NCBI GenBank assembly: GCA_020049615.1
Contig: JAIFKN010000264.1
Coordinates: forward strand, 1-16,301
Source: a bacterium
Lineage (GTDB): Bacteria; Planctomycetota; UBA11346
Direction: 5' to 3'
Length of the DNA: 16,301 nucleotides
A program made the position numbers and the translations under genes. How positions within the stretch are numbered: the stretch's first letter is position 1; each line of letters begins with the position of its first letter. Shown here piece after piece: positions 6,256-14,419 of the stretch. The notes under the pieces were generated by a model. The model worked only from the letters and a program-made list of their open reading frames with translations, did not search any database and was not told the origin of the DNA.

Positions 6256-7974
6256 ATGCACCTGCCCCTCTATCCCGTCCCCCGCCACCTGCAGCCGACC
6301 GGCGGCACCGTCGCCGTGCCGAGGCCGCTGGGCGTCAGCGGCGCCCCCGCCGGGCTGCTCGACACCGTCGCCGGCCTGGAGGCGCGCGGCGCCGAAACCG
6401 GCTGGATCCGCCTGGCCCTGGGCGAGCCGCGCGAGGCCGGCCCCGAGGCCTACCGTCTGACCGTCGCCGCCGATGGCGTGCGCATCCTCGCCCGCACCGC
6501 CACCGGCCAGCGCTGGGCCCTGGCCACGCTGGTGCAGCTGCTGCGCGCCAGCCCGGGCAGCCTGCCCTGCCTGGCGATCGAGGATGCACCGGCCTTCCGC
6601 GAGCGCGGCTTCATGCTCGACATCGCCCGCGATCGCGTGCCGACCATGGCGACGCTGTTCGACCTGGTCGACCGCATGGCGTCGCTCAAGCTCAACCACC
6701 TGCAGCTCTACAACGAGCATGCCTTCGCCTATGCCGGCCATGAGGTGGTGTGGCGCAACGCCGACCCGATCACGCCGGCCGAGATGAAGCAGCTCGACGC
6801 CTACGCCGCCGCCCGAGGCGTGGTCCTGACGGCCAACCAGAACAGCTTCGGCCACTTCGAGCGCTGGCTGCGCCATCCACAGTACGCTCCGCTGGGCGAG
6901 GTCTCGGCGCCATGGCTGTTCACCAAATGGGGACACGCCTGGATGGAGCCGAACACGCTCTGCCCGCTCGACCCCGGCAGCCTCGCCCTGGTCGAGGATC
7001 TCTTCCGTCAGCTCTTCCCGTGCTGCTCGGGGACGTACGCCAACATCGGCGGCGATGAGCCGGTCGACCTCGGACAGGGACGCAGCAAGGACGCCTGCGC
7101 CGCCAAGGGCAGCGGCCGCGTCTTCAGCGAGTACCTCGGCCAGGTGCTGCGCGCCGCGCAACGCGCCGGCAAGCGGCCCCAGTTCTGGTGCGACCCGCAT
7201 CCCAACGAGGACGACAGCCTGCCCCAGGACCTCACCGTACTGGTATGGGGTTACGGCAAGGATGAGGACTTCGCCACCCGCCTGGCCACGCACGGCGCCG
7301 CCGGCCGCGAACTGTGGGTCGCGCCGGGCACCAACAACTGGGGCAGCTACACCAGCCGCACCGCCGTGCGCCGCGGCAACCTGGCCTGCGCCGCCAGCCA
7401 GGGGGCCGCCGCCAAGGCGGTCGGCTACCTCAACACCGAGTGGGGCGACAGCGGCCACCGCCAGCAGTGGCCGCTCGCCCTCTTCGGCATGGCCGACGGG
7501 GCGCAATCCGCATGGACCGGCGGAGGGGCGTTCGACGATGCCGCCGCCGGCCTGCACCTCTTCGGCTCGGCCGCCCTCGGGGCGTGGCTGGCCGAGCTCG
7601 GATGCGCCGATAACGCCATCCCCGGCTACGCCTCCTCGACCTTCAACGACGGCAATGTGGCCTGGGGCAACGACGCCGATCCGACGCAGCTGCCAGCCTG
7701 GCGGCAGATCGCCTCGACTCTCGCCGGCCTCGAGGGATCGCTGCCGGCGGTGGGCGGACTCGTCGAGGAGGAATGCCGCCTCGCCGTCGCCACCGCCCGC
7801 TATGCCGCCGATCGCGCCGTGGCCCGCCGCGAAGGCGCCGACATCGACGTGCGTCGCGCCTTCCAGCGACGGCTCTCCCCGCTCTGCGCGACCTACCGAC
7901 GCCTGTGGCTGGCGCGCAGCCGCTACGGCGGCCTGGAGGACAGCTACGGCAAGCTGAAGGCGCTGGCCGGCTGA
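6256..7974 (+). CDS. Glycoside hydrolase family 20 beta-N-acetylhexosaminidase (GcnA-like)
   Basis: A 572-residue enzyme predicted to remove terminal beta-linked N-acetylhexosamine by substrate-assisted catalysis. Residues 1-105 form the small alpha/beta domain in front of the barrel (EAYRLTVAADGVRILARTA and GQRWALATLVQLL are typical). The TIM barrel follows from about 115: RGFMLDIARDRVPT, then LKLNHLQLYNEHAFAYAG, as in the GcnA-like branch. The catalytic Asp-Glu pair is D267-E268 in IGGDEPVDLG; the aspartate holds the substrate acetamido group and the glutamate is the acid. TEWGDSGHRQQWPLALFG and SAWTGG further on line the active site. There is no signal peptide, so it is probably cytoplasmic. 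Its stop is 3 bp from the stop of the convergent AraC 2 gene. Family is secure, exact substrate not. Confidence 0.88.
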   Translation: MHLPLYPVPRHLQPTGGTVAVPRPLGVSGAPAGLLDTVAGLEARGAETGWIRLALGEPREAGPEAYRLTVAADGVRILARTATGQRWALATLVQLLRASPGSLPCLAIEDAPAFRERGFMLDIARDRVPTMATLFDLVDRMASLKLNHLQLYNEHAFAYAGHEVVWRNADPITPAEMKQLDAYAAARGVVLTANQNSFGHFERWLRHPQYAPLGEVSAPWLFTKWGHAWMEPNTLCPLDPGSLALVEDLFRQLFPCCSGTYANIGGDEPVDLGQGRSKDACAAKGSGRVFSEYLGQVLRAAQRAGKRPQFWCDPHPNEDDSLPQDLTVLVWGYGKDEDFATRLATHGAAGRELWVAPGTNNWGSYTSRTAVRRGNLACAASQGAAAKAVGYLNTEWGDSGHRQQWPLALFGMADGAQSAWTGGGAFDDAAAGLHLFGSAALGAWLAELGCADNAIPGYASSTFNDGNVAWGNDADPTQLPAWRQIASTLAGLEGSLPAVGGLVEEECRLAVATARYAADRAVARREGADIDVRRAFQRRLSPLCATYRRLWLARSRYGGLEDSYGKLKALAG

Positions 7975-7977
7975 CCG

Positions 7978-8799
7978 TCAGCGGTACGCGCCCGGCGTGG
8001 AGCCGAGGTGGGCCTTGAACACGCGCGCGAACTGGCGCACGTCGGCCCATCCGCATTGGGCGGAGGCGACGGCAACCGGCTCGCCGGCACGGATCAGACG
8101 TGCAGCCTGGTGGATGCGCACATCGACGGCGAAAGCCACCGGGGTCACGCCGTAGCGTTCGCGGAAGGCGCCGCACAGGTGCGGCCCCGAGCAGCCGGCC
8201 AGTGCAGCGAGGTCGGCAAGGCGGTGCCGTGTCTGGGGGTGTTCGCGGATGCGGCGGTGCACCTCGGCCAGGCCGTCGGCCGGCGCCGGAGCGCTGCGCG
8301 CCAGCCGGCGCAGCAGCACGGTCACCAGGGACTCGATCACCACCGCGTCGGGCTGCGGCCGGCGGCGCTCGGCGTGCAGTTCCGCCAGCGCGGCTTCGAA
8401 CACCTGCGGCTCGGGCAGGGCGATGGCGAGGCCGAACGGCAGTCCTGACCAGTCGGCCAAGCCGAGAGCCGCCCCGCGCAGATGCAGCCAGGAGTGCAGC
8501 CAGGCGGCCGAGGCGCGACCATACTCCTGCGCCATGCCCGGCCGCCAAGCCAGCAGGGTGTTGGCCGGCACCTCGATCAGGCCGATGGCCATGCGCACCT
8601 GCACCGGCTGGTGGAAGCAGGCGAGGAACAGGTCGCCGGTGCCGCCCAGCCGGCGCACCAGTCCGGCCGGCATCGGCTCGCCGACGCCCAGAGCGCGCAG
8701 CAGACCATCATCATTCCATGCGGCGCGCAGCCGGGCCTGCCCGAGTGCGGCGCGCAGGTGCGGCGGCATGGCCGAGGAGGCGGGAAACTGGGGGTTCAT
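7978..8799 (-). CDS. AraC-family transcriptional regulator 2
   Basis: A 273-residue regulator of normal AraC length. Residues 40-140 form a cupin-like ligand domain (VRMAIGLIEVPANTLLAWRP is the beta-rich part). Residues 178-273 form the two helix-turn-helix units: RHRLADLAALAGCSGPHLCG and then VAVASAQCGWADVRQFARVF followed by KAHLGSTPGAYR, the usual family ending. ATG 8799 is the first good start. The gene is divergent from the GH116-like gene across 88 bp, the standard position for a regulator controlling its neighbour. It shares no close sequence identity with AraC 1 by eye, so the two probably sense different ligands. Confidence 0.87.
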   Translation of the reverse strand: MNPQFPASSAMPPHLRAALGQARLRAAWNDDGLLRALGVGEPMPAGLVRRLGGTGDLFLACFHQPVQVRMAIGLIEVPANTLLAWRPGMAQEYGRASAAWLHSWLHLRGAALGLADWSGLPFGLAIALPEPQVFEAALAELHAERRRPQPDAVVIESLVTVLLRRLARSAPAPADGLAEVHRRIREHPQTRHRLADLAALAGCSGPHLCGAFRERYGVTPVAFAVDVRIHQAARLIRAGEPVAVASAQCGWADVRQFARVFKAHLGSTPGAYR

Positions 8800-8887
8800 G
8801 GCCTGCTAAATATCAGCCCGCTCTGATGAAGGAAAGCCACCACCGCCCGGGTTGAGGAGTCTAGCATGCCAGGCCTCGGAGGCCGTC
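8800..8887. promoter_or_regulatory. Divergent region between AraC 2 and the GH116-like gene
   Basis: This 88-bp gap contains the only AT-rich patch nearby, CTAAATATCAG (8806-8816), a possible -10 area. An inverted repeat ATCAG-N6-CTGAT lies at 8812-8827 and could be an operator half-site pair. A longer imperfect palindrome spans 8864-8891 over the ribosome site and start codon of the downstream gene. These are visual matches only. Confidence 0.35.
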
Positions 8888-8891
8888 ATGC
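8864..8891 (+). repeat. Imperfect palindrome covering the ribosome site and start codon of the GH116-like gene
   Basis: The arms are GCATG (8864-8868) with CATGC (8887-8891) outside, and GGCCTC (8872-8877) with GAGGCC (8879-8884) inside, separated by a small internal loop. The Shine-Dalgarno sequence GGAGG (8878-8882) lies in the inner arm and loop, and ATG 8888 in the outer arm. In RNA this could hide both the ribosome site and the start codon. Confidence 0.5.
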
Positions 8892-11413
8892 CGCGCAGCT
8901 CCCCCTTCGTCTACACCGGTGAACAGACCCACCACGTCAGCTGGCCCATGGGCGGCATCGGCGCCCCCTTCCTCGCCTTGACCGGCAGCGGCGGGCTGGA
9001 GCGCATCGCGCTGCGCCATAAGCCGGATGTCTTCGGCCACAGCCTGAGCTTCGCCGCCCTGTCCTTCCCCGGCCGGCCCGAGTTGGCCCGCGTGCTGGAA
9101 GGCCCGGTGGCGCCGTGGCGCGCCTTCACCCCCGGGCGGGGTTCGGCCGGCGGCGGCACCGGCGGCTTCCACCACGGCCTGCCGCGGCTGACGGACGCCG
9201 CGTTCACCCACCGCTTCCCCTGCGCCGAGGTCACCCTGCGCGAAGCGGGCTGGCCGCTGGCGGTGACGCTGGAGGCGTGGAGTCCGTTCATCCCCGGCGA
9301 TGCCGACGCCTCCTGCCTGCCCGCCGCGGTGCTGACCTGGCGCTTCCGCAATCCGGGGCGCACGGCGGTCCGCGCCCTGTTCTCGTACCATGCCCAGCGC
9401 GCCATCCTGCGCGAGCGCGACGCCTGGCAGCACGTCGAGGGCGAGCGCATCCGCCGCACCGCCCGCGGCTTCGCCTTCGACCATCCCGCGAGCGAGGGCA
9501 AGGGATGGCGCGCCGGCTCGTTCCTCGCCGAATGTGATGGCGCGTTGGTCGACGCGGCGTGGTTCCGCGGCGGCTGGTTCGATGCGCAGACCGCGGTGTG
9601 GAATGCCATCCGCGACGCCCGCGCCGAGGAGCGCGCCCCGCGCCCCGCCGGCGAGGATCCAGGCAGCGGTGCCAGCCTGTGGCTGCCGCTGTCGGTGCCG
9701 GCCGGCGGCGAGGCGACCATCACCCTGCGGCTGTGCTGGTACGAGCCGGCCAGCGACATGCGCACCGGTCCGGACACCGACCTCGGCGGCTGCGGCTGCA
9801 CGGCAGGCTCCGACTGCGCCAAGCCGACCTATCGGCCACGCTACGCCGCGCTGTACCCGTCGGTCGATGCAGTCGGCGACGCGCTGCACAGCCGGGCGGC
9901 CGAGCTGGAGCGCCGCACGCGCGCCTGTGCCGACGCGCTGCACGCCAGCGACATCCCGGCCGAGGCGCTCGCCGCCGCCACCGCCAATCTGCCGATCCTG
10001 CGCTCGCCGACCCTGCTGCGCCAGCACGACGGCCGGCTGTGGGGCTGGGAGGGCTGCCACGACAATGCCGGATGCTGCAACGGCTCGTGCACGCACGTGT
10101 GGAACTACGCCCAGGCCCTGCCCCACCTCTTCCCCGAGCTGGAGCGCAGCCTACGCGAGACCGAGTTCGGCGACAGCCAGGACGCCACAGGGCACCAGAA
10201 CTTCCGCAGCGCACTGCCCATCCGTCAGACCGACCACGAGTTCCACGCCGCCGCCGACGGCCAGCTCGGCGGCATCGTCAAGGTCTGGCGCGAGTGGCAG
10301 ATCAGCGGCGACGACGCCTGGCTGAAGCGGCTGTGGCCGAGCGTGAAGCAGAGCCTGGAGTACTGCATCGCGGCCTGGGACCCCGACCGCACCGGCGCCT
10401 TCACCGAGCCGCACCACAACACCTACGACATCGAGTTCTGGGGCCCGGACGGCCTGTGCATGAGCTTCTATGCCGCCGCCCTGCAGGCTGCCGCCGCGCT
10501 GGCCGCGGCGGTGGGCGACGACCCGGCGCCGTGGCGGGCGCTGCTGGCCAAGGTGCGCAAGCACCTCGACGGCCGCCTGTTCCGCAAGGGCCGCTACATC
10601 CAGGAGGTCGCCCGCACCGCGCCGCGGGCCGGCGATCCGGCGAAGCAGACGGTCGGCATCGGCACCGGCTACTCGCCCGAGGCGCTGCGCCTGCTCGAAG
10701 CGGAGGGGCCGAAGTACCAGTACGGCAGCGGCTGCATCTCCGACGGCGTGCTCGGCGCCTGGCTGGCCGAGACGTCCGGCCTACCCGCGCCGATGGACGC
10801 GGCCAAGGTGACCAGCCACCTCAAGCAGGTCCACCGCCACAACCTCAAGCACGACCTGCACGCGCACGCCAACCCGCAGCGCCCGGGCTACGCCCTGGGC
10901 GACGAGGGCGGCCTGCTGCTGTGCACCTGGCCGGACGGCGGCAAGCCGTCGCTACCCTTCGTCTACAGTGACGAGGTGTGGACCGGCGTCGAATACCAGG
11001 TCGCCTCGCACTGCATCCTGCACGGCTTGGTCGACGAGGGCCTCGACATCGTGCGCACCGCCCGCGCCCGCTACGACGGCCGCCGGCGCAACCCGTTCGA
11101 CGAGTACGAGTGCGGCCACTGGTACGCCCGCGCCCTGTCGAGCTTCGCTCTGCTGCAGGCCTGCAGCGGCGTGCGGTACTCGGCCGTGGAACACACGCTG
11201 TGGATCGCGCCGCGCTCGCAGAGGCGGCCCTTCCGCGCCCCGCTCTTCGCCGGCGGCAACTTCGGCACCGTCACCTTGGGCCGACGCGATATCACCCTCG
11301 CCCTGGCCGAGGGCGCGCTGACCATCGACCGGGTGGTGGTCGACGGCATGGAGCATGCCTGGGGTCAGCGCGTCGCTGCTGGGCAGATGGCGCGGCTCCT
11401 GCTGCCGAGATAG
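8888..11413 (+). CDS. GH116-like glucosidase (non-lysosomal glucosylceramidase family)
   Basis: An 841-residue protein matching the GH116 layout of an N-terminal beta-sandwich followed by an (alpha/alpha)6 barrel. SWPMGGIGAPFLALTGSGG near the start is the hallmark of the N-terminal domain. WGWEGCHDNAGCCNGSCTH (from 385) leads into VWNYAQALPHLFPELERSL, matching the nucleophile region of human GBA2, so E388 is the likely nucleophile. HNTYDIEFWGPDG (510-522) matches the region of the acid/base aspartate, so D514 is its likely equivalent. EYECGHWYARALSSFALLQA lies near the C-terminus. Residue roles are my alignment by eye. There is no signal peptide. ATG 8888 is preceded by an excellent GGAGG at 8878-8882, which excludes the upstream TTG at 8852. 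Expected activity is on beta-glucosides or beta-xylosides. It is probably controlled by AraC 2. Confidence 0.8.
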   Translation: MPRSSPFVYTGEQTHHVSWPMGGIGAPFLALTGSGGLERIALRHKPDVFGHSLSFAALSFPGRPELARVLEGPVAPWRAFTPGRGSAGGGTGGFHHGLPRLTDAAFTHRFPCAEVTLREAGWPLAVTLEAWSPFIPGDADASCLPAAVLTWRFRNPGRTAVRALFSYHAQRAILRERDAWQHVEGERIRRTARGFAFDHPASEGKGWRAGSFLAECDGALVDAAWFRGGWFDAQTAVWNAIRDARAEERAPRPAGEDPGSGASLWLPLSVPAGGEATITLRLCWYEPASDMRTGPDTDLGGCGCTAGSDCAKPTYRPRYAALYPSVDAVGDALHSRAAELERRTRACADALHASDIPAEALAAATANLPILRSPTLLRQHDGRLWGWEGCHDNAGCCNGSCTHVWNYAQALPHLFPELERSLRETEFGDSQDATGHQNFRSALPIRQTDHEFHAAADGQLGGIVKVWREWQISGDDAWLKRLWPSVKQSLEYCIAAWDPDRTGAFTEPHHNTYDIEFWGPDGLCMSFYAAALQAAAALAAAVGDDPAPWRALLAKVRKHLDGRLFRKGRYIQEVARTAPRAGDPAKQTVGIGTGYSPEALRLLEAEGPKYQYGSGCISDGVLGAWLAETSGLPAPMDAAKVTSHLKQVHRHNLKHDLHAHANPQRPGYALGDEGGLLLCTWPDGGKPSLPFVYSDEVWTGVEYQVASHCILHGLVDEGLDIVRTARARYDGRRRNPFDEYECGHWYARALSSFALLQACSGVRYSAVEHTLWIAPRSQRRPFRAPLFAGGNFGTVTLGRRDITLALAEGALTIDRVVVDGMEHAWGQRVAAGQMARLLLPR

Positions 11414-11437
11414 ATCCGGGCTGTGTGCTGAGCCAGC

Positions 11438-11479
11438 CGGGTTATTCAACGGTTTCGATAAACCCGCAGACTTTCGGGT
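11438..11479 (+). promoter_or_regulatory. Overlapping inverted repeats between GH116-like gene and beta-helix gene
   Basis: CGGGTT (11438-11443) can pair with AACCCG (11461-11466), while ACCCG (11462-11466) can instead pair with CGGGT (11475-11479). Inside lies GGTTT-CGAT-AAACC (11451-11464), a clean operator-like palindrome. The arms share bases, so the hairpins exclude each other. No T-run follows, so this is not a standard intrinsic terminator. Confidence 0.35.
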
Positions 11480-11496
11480 GACCATGATGGCCAGGC

Positions 11497-13788
11497 ATGC
11501 ACCGTGCATACCCACGCTTGGCGCTGCTCTTCTGCTGCGCCGTCCGCCTCGCCGCCGCCGACTGGTACGTCAATCCGGGCGGCAGCGACACGACGGGCTC
11601 CGGCTCGCAGGTATTCCCGTGGCGGACCATCGCCTTCGCCCTGGCGAACAGCGCCGGCGGCGACCGCATCCTGCTCGCCCGCGGCGGCACCTGGCGCGAG
11701 ACCTTCACCCTCGGCGGCAACCGCCAGCTGCTCGCCTACGGCAGTGGCGATAATCCGGTGGTGACGGCCAGCAGCGTCGCTGCCTTCACCGGCACTTCGG
11801 GCGGCGCACGCACGGTCGCGGTCGCCAGCCAGGTGCGTGCGGTGTGGATCGATGGCGTGTTCTGCCGCCTGGCCCGCTTCCCCAACAAGGGCGCCAGCCC
11901 CGAGTGGCTGCGCATGGAGGCCGGCACCACCAACACCTCGATCGTCGACAGCGGCCTGCCGGCACGCGCCGCCGGTCGCCACACCGGCGCCCAGGTGCGC
12001 TGGCGGCGCTGGAGCTGGTGGTACGAGACGCGGCAGATCACCGCCGACAGCGGCGGCTCCAGCCTGACCCTGGCCAACGACATGCCCAGCGGGACCTCGT
12101 GGCTGGCGGCCGCCAACGCCCTCGGCAACAGCCCGGACGGCCAGGGCTCGTGCTACTACATCGACAATGACCTCGACCTGCTCGACGCACCAGGCGAATG
12201 GTTCTGGAGCAGCGGCACGCTGCGGGTGATCCTGCCGGCCGGCTCGACCGCCAGCACGGTGGAGTACGTCACCGGCACGTCTGGTGTCGCGATCAACGGC
12301 GGCACCGTACGCGATATCGCCTTCCGCCGCTTCGGCGGCACCGCGCTGAGCGTCGACAGCCCCTCGACGCTGGAGGACTGCACCATCGAGGAGGTCGAGG
12401 ACACAGGCATCAGCCTGAGCTGGAACGCCGCCCCGAGCACCATCCGCCGCTGCGTGCTGCGCGACGTGCGCAACACCGGCATCTACGCCAACGAGAACCC
12501 CGCCGGCACCGGTGGCACGCTGATCGAACGCAATCTGCTGCAGCGCATCGGGGTCGAGCCCGGCTACGGCGGCAGCGGCACCTGGCGGCAGGCCGGCGTC
12601 ATCCTGGGCAACGCGAAGAACGACATCATGCGGCTGAACCGCTTGGTCGACATCGGCTACTGCGGCGTGATCGCAGGCGCGCGTGGGCAGAGCATCGATC
12701 GCAACATCTTCGTCCGCACCATGCAGACGCTGAACGACGGCGCCGCGATCTACACCAATTGCAGCGCCACCACCATCACCGCCAACCTCGTCCTCGACAC
12801 CCTCGGCGATCTCTCCAGTTCGCACCCGTGGTGGCCGCTGGGGCACGGCATCTGGCCGGAGTTCCTCAAGGACTTCCACGACCAGGTGATCGAGGACAAC
12901 ACCGTCTTCGGCAGTAACGGCAACGGCGTCGTGCTGAACAACGAATACACCTGCAGTGTGCGCCGCAACGTGCTGGTGGACAACCGCAGCAACGCGCTGG
13001 CCCTCGACGTGACGACGAACACCGACGCCGCCGACATCAACGACTACGGCGTGGCCGAGAACGCCGATGATGACCTGCGGGCGCAGAACCACGTCATCAG
13101 CGACAATCTCCTCGCCGCCGCCGCGACCAGCCGACGCCTGGTGCGGCCTGAGAATCTCAACCTGTGGTACCTGCCGCCCTACACCGCTCCTCTGCCGGCT
13201 CTGATCAGCAGCTACGGCACCGTCGACTACGGCTCGATGACCGGTTCGACCTTCGTCGCGCCGGCCAGCGGCACCGGCCTGTTCAAGGCCACGACTCCCG
13301 ACCGCAGCTGGACCACCATGTCGAACTGGGCGGCGGGCAACGCCAGCTGGGCGGTGAATGCGCTGCGGCAGGCGGCCGGCCAGGTCCACCTGCTGATCAA
13401 CGACACCGAATCGACGGCGACCATGCCGGTGCCCGCCGGCATCTGGTTCCTGCCCGATGGCACGGTGGTCGGCGCCAGCGTCAGCGTCGCCGCCTTCCGT
13501 AGCGTCGCCCTGGTCACCAGCGGCGGCCTGCCGGCGGCGCCCTACACCGTCGCGTCCGGCGTCGACTGGCGGGCCACGACGCCGACCGTGGTCGTGCTCG
13601 GCGACACCGAGATCCCGACCGGCGGCGGTTCGGGCGGAACCGGCGGAGCGGCTGATGGAGGTGGAGGCGGTTGCGGCGCTGGCGCCCTCGGCGCGGGCCT
13701 GATCCTGGCCTTCACCCTGACCGGCCTCAGTCCTGCCCGACGTAGGCGAGCAGACCGGCCGCGTCGACCCGACGCCGCCGGCCGTTGA
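11497..13788 (+). CDS. Secreted right-handed parallel beta-helix protein with C-terminal sorting tail
   Basis: A 763-residue exported protein. Residues 1-21 are a signal peptide ending LAAA, followed by DWYVNPGGSDTTGSGSQ, the usual opening of PVC beta-helix proteins. Repeated short strands of the type GGTVRDIAFRRFGGTALSV, TLEDCTIEEVEDTGISLSW and STIRRCVLRDVRNTGIYA (about 265-520) are the coils of a pectate-lyase-like helix, which may bind or cleave polysaccharide. A glycine-rich linker leads to GGGGGC (C726), a hydrophobic segment GAGALGAGLILAFTLTGL (727-744) and an ARRRR cluster: a three-part tail like the Synerg-CTERM, GlyGly-CTERM and MYXO-CTERM sorting signals. The last 19 residues are longer and more basic than usual, and their DNA overlaps the convergent gene. 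ATG 11497 is preferred because the signal peptide begins there; its ribosome site is weak (AGG close by). No catalytic residues could be assigned. Confidence 0.78.
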   Translation: MHRAYPRLALLFCCAVRLAAADWYVNPGGSDTTGSGSQVFPWRTIAFALANSAGGDRILLARGGTWRETFTLGGNRQLLAYGSGDNPVVTASSVAAFTGTSGGARTVAVASQVRAVWIDGVFCRLARFPNKGASPEWLRMEAGTTNTSIVDSGLPARAAGRHTGAQVRWRRWSWWYETRQITADSGGSSLTLANDMPSGTSWLAAANALGNSPDGQGSCYYIDNDLDLLDAPGEWFWSSGTLRVILPAGSTASTVEYVTGTSGVAINGGTVRDIAFRRFGGTALSVDSPSTLEDCTIEEVEDTGISLSWNAAPSTIRRCVLRDVRNTGIYANENPAGTGGTLIERNLLQRIGVEPGYGGSGTWRQAGVILGNAKNDIMRLNRLVDIGYCGVIAGARGQSIDRNIFVRTMQTLNDGAAIYTNCSATTITANLVLDTLGDLSSSHPWWPLGHGIWPEFLKDFHDQVIEDNTVFGSNGNGVVLNNEYTCSVRRNVLVDNRSNALALDVTTNTDAADINDYGVAENADDDLRAQNHVISDNLLAAAATSRRLVRPENLNLWYLPPYTAPLPALISSYGTVDYGSMTGSTFVAPASGTGLFKATTPDRSWTTMSNWAAGNASWAVNALRQAAGQVHLLINDTESTATMPVPAGIWFLPDGTVVGASVSVAAFRSVALVTSGGLPAAPYTVASGVDWRATTPTVVVLGDTEIPTGGGSGGTGGAADGGGGGCGAGALGAGLILAFTLTGLSPARRRRADRPRRPDAAGR

Positions 13789-14419
13789 GCACCATGTTGG
13801 CGCCGACCGTGGCGCAGCCGATGGCCATGCCGACCAGTGACCCCCCGAGCAGCCACAGCTCCTCGCGCAGGGCCATCATCCCCACCCCGGCCATCGGCAG
13901 CGCCGCCAGCACCAGGCCGATGCCGGCGATGAAGCCGCCGTAGCTGCCGACGCTGATCGTACAGGCCTTGGGCAGGCGGTTGACCAGGCAGGCGAGGAAC
14001 CAGCGGAAGGCGTCGAGCTGGTTGATCGGCATCTTGCCGAAACCCCGCGCCGTCATGCTGCTGACCGCGTGCACCTTGCCGTCGTCGCTGACGATCTCGG
14101 CGCGCATGATGCTGGCCATCGGCGTCGCCGGCATCAGGCCGACCGCCATGAGCACGAAGCGGTAGGGCGAGAAGCGGCCGAGGAGGCCGCCGAGCTGGCT
14201 GCGGTTGATGCGCAGGGCGCGGATCCGCTCGTAGGGCAGCTGCACCTCGCCGATGGTGAGGAAGGCCCGGTCGATGCCGTAGCGCTGGCCGCCGAAGTCG
14301 AAGTTCGAGCCGCGTCGCTGGTAGTCGACCGCCATGATCATCGCGCCCTCGCCCAGGCTGGCGTCGGAGCGGGGTCCGCGGCGCAGCAGCCGGCGTAGGC
14401 GATCGAGCAGGGCGGACAT
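13727..14419 (-). CDS. Membrane protein with a bacterial PH-like segment, function unknown
   Basis: A 230-residue protein I do not recognise as a named family. It begins with a basic amphipathic stretch (MSALLDRLRRLLRRGPR). Residues 40-75 (FDFGGQRYGIDRAFLTIGEV then LPYERIRALRINRS) resemble the beta strands of bacterial PH-like domains that sit next to membrane helices. A weakly hydrophobic segment lies at 88-104. Two clear membrane helices lie at about 161-183 and 188-211, separated by a short ALREEL turn, followed by a basic cytoplasmic tail. ATG 14419 is chosen because its surroundings mirror the start of the divergent gene. The 3' end overlaps the beta-helix gene by 62 bp in convergent orientation. 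It could act in envelope maintenance with the neighbouring glycosyltransferase, but that is only a guess from position. Confidence 0.65.
   Translation of the reverse strand: MSALLDRLRRLLRRGPRSDASLGEGAMIMAVDYQRRGSNFDFGGQRYGIDRAFLTIGEVQLPYERIRALRINRSQLGGLLGRFSPYRFVLMAVGLMPATPMASIMRAEIVSDDGKVHAVSSMTARGFGKMPINQLDAFRWFLACLVNRLPKACTISVGSYGGFIAGIGLVLAALPMAGVGMMALREELWLLGGSLVGMAIGCATVGANMVLNGRRRRVDAAGLLAYVGQD

Noticed and set aside
6160..7557. 465-codon minus-strand open frame opposite GH20
   Set aside because: Shadow of the GH20 gene; low-complexity composition and no domain.
8852..8887. Upstream TTG start for the GH116-like gene
   Set aside because: The GGAGG at 8878-8882 is correctly placed for ATG 8888, and the protein family signature begins just after that ATG.
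11446..13389. 647-codon open frame on the minus strand
   Set aside because: It lies opposite the beta-helix gene, has no recognisable domain, is overloaded with A, V, H, D and Q, and results from low stop-codon frequency in GC-rich antisense DNA.
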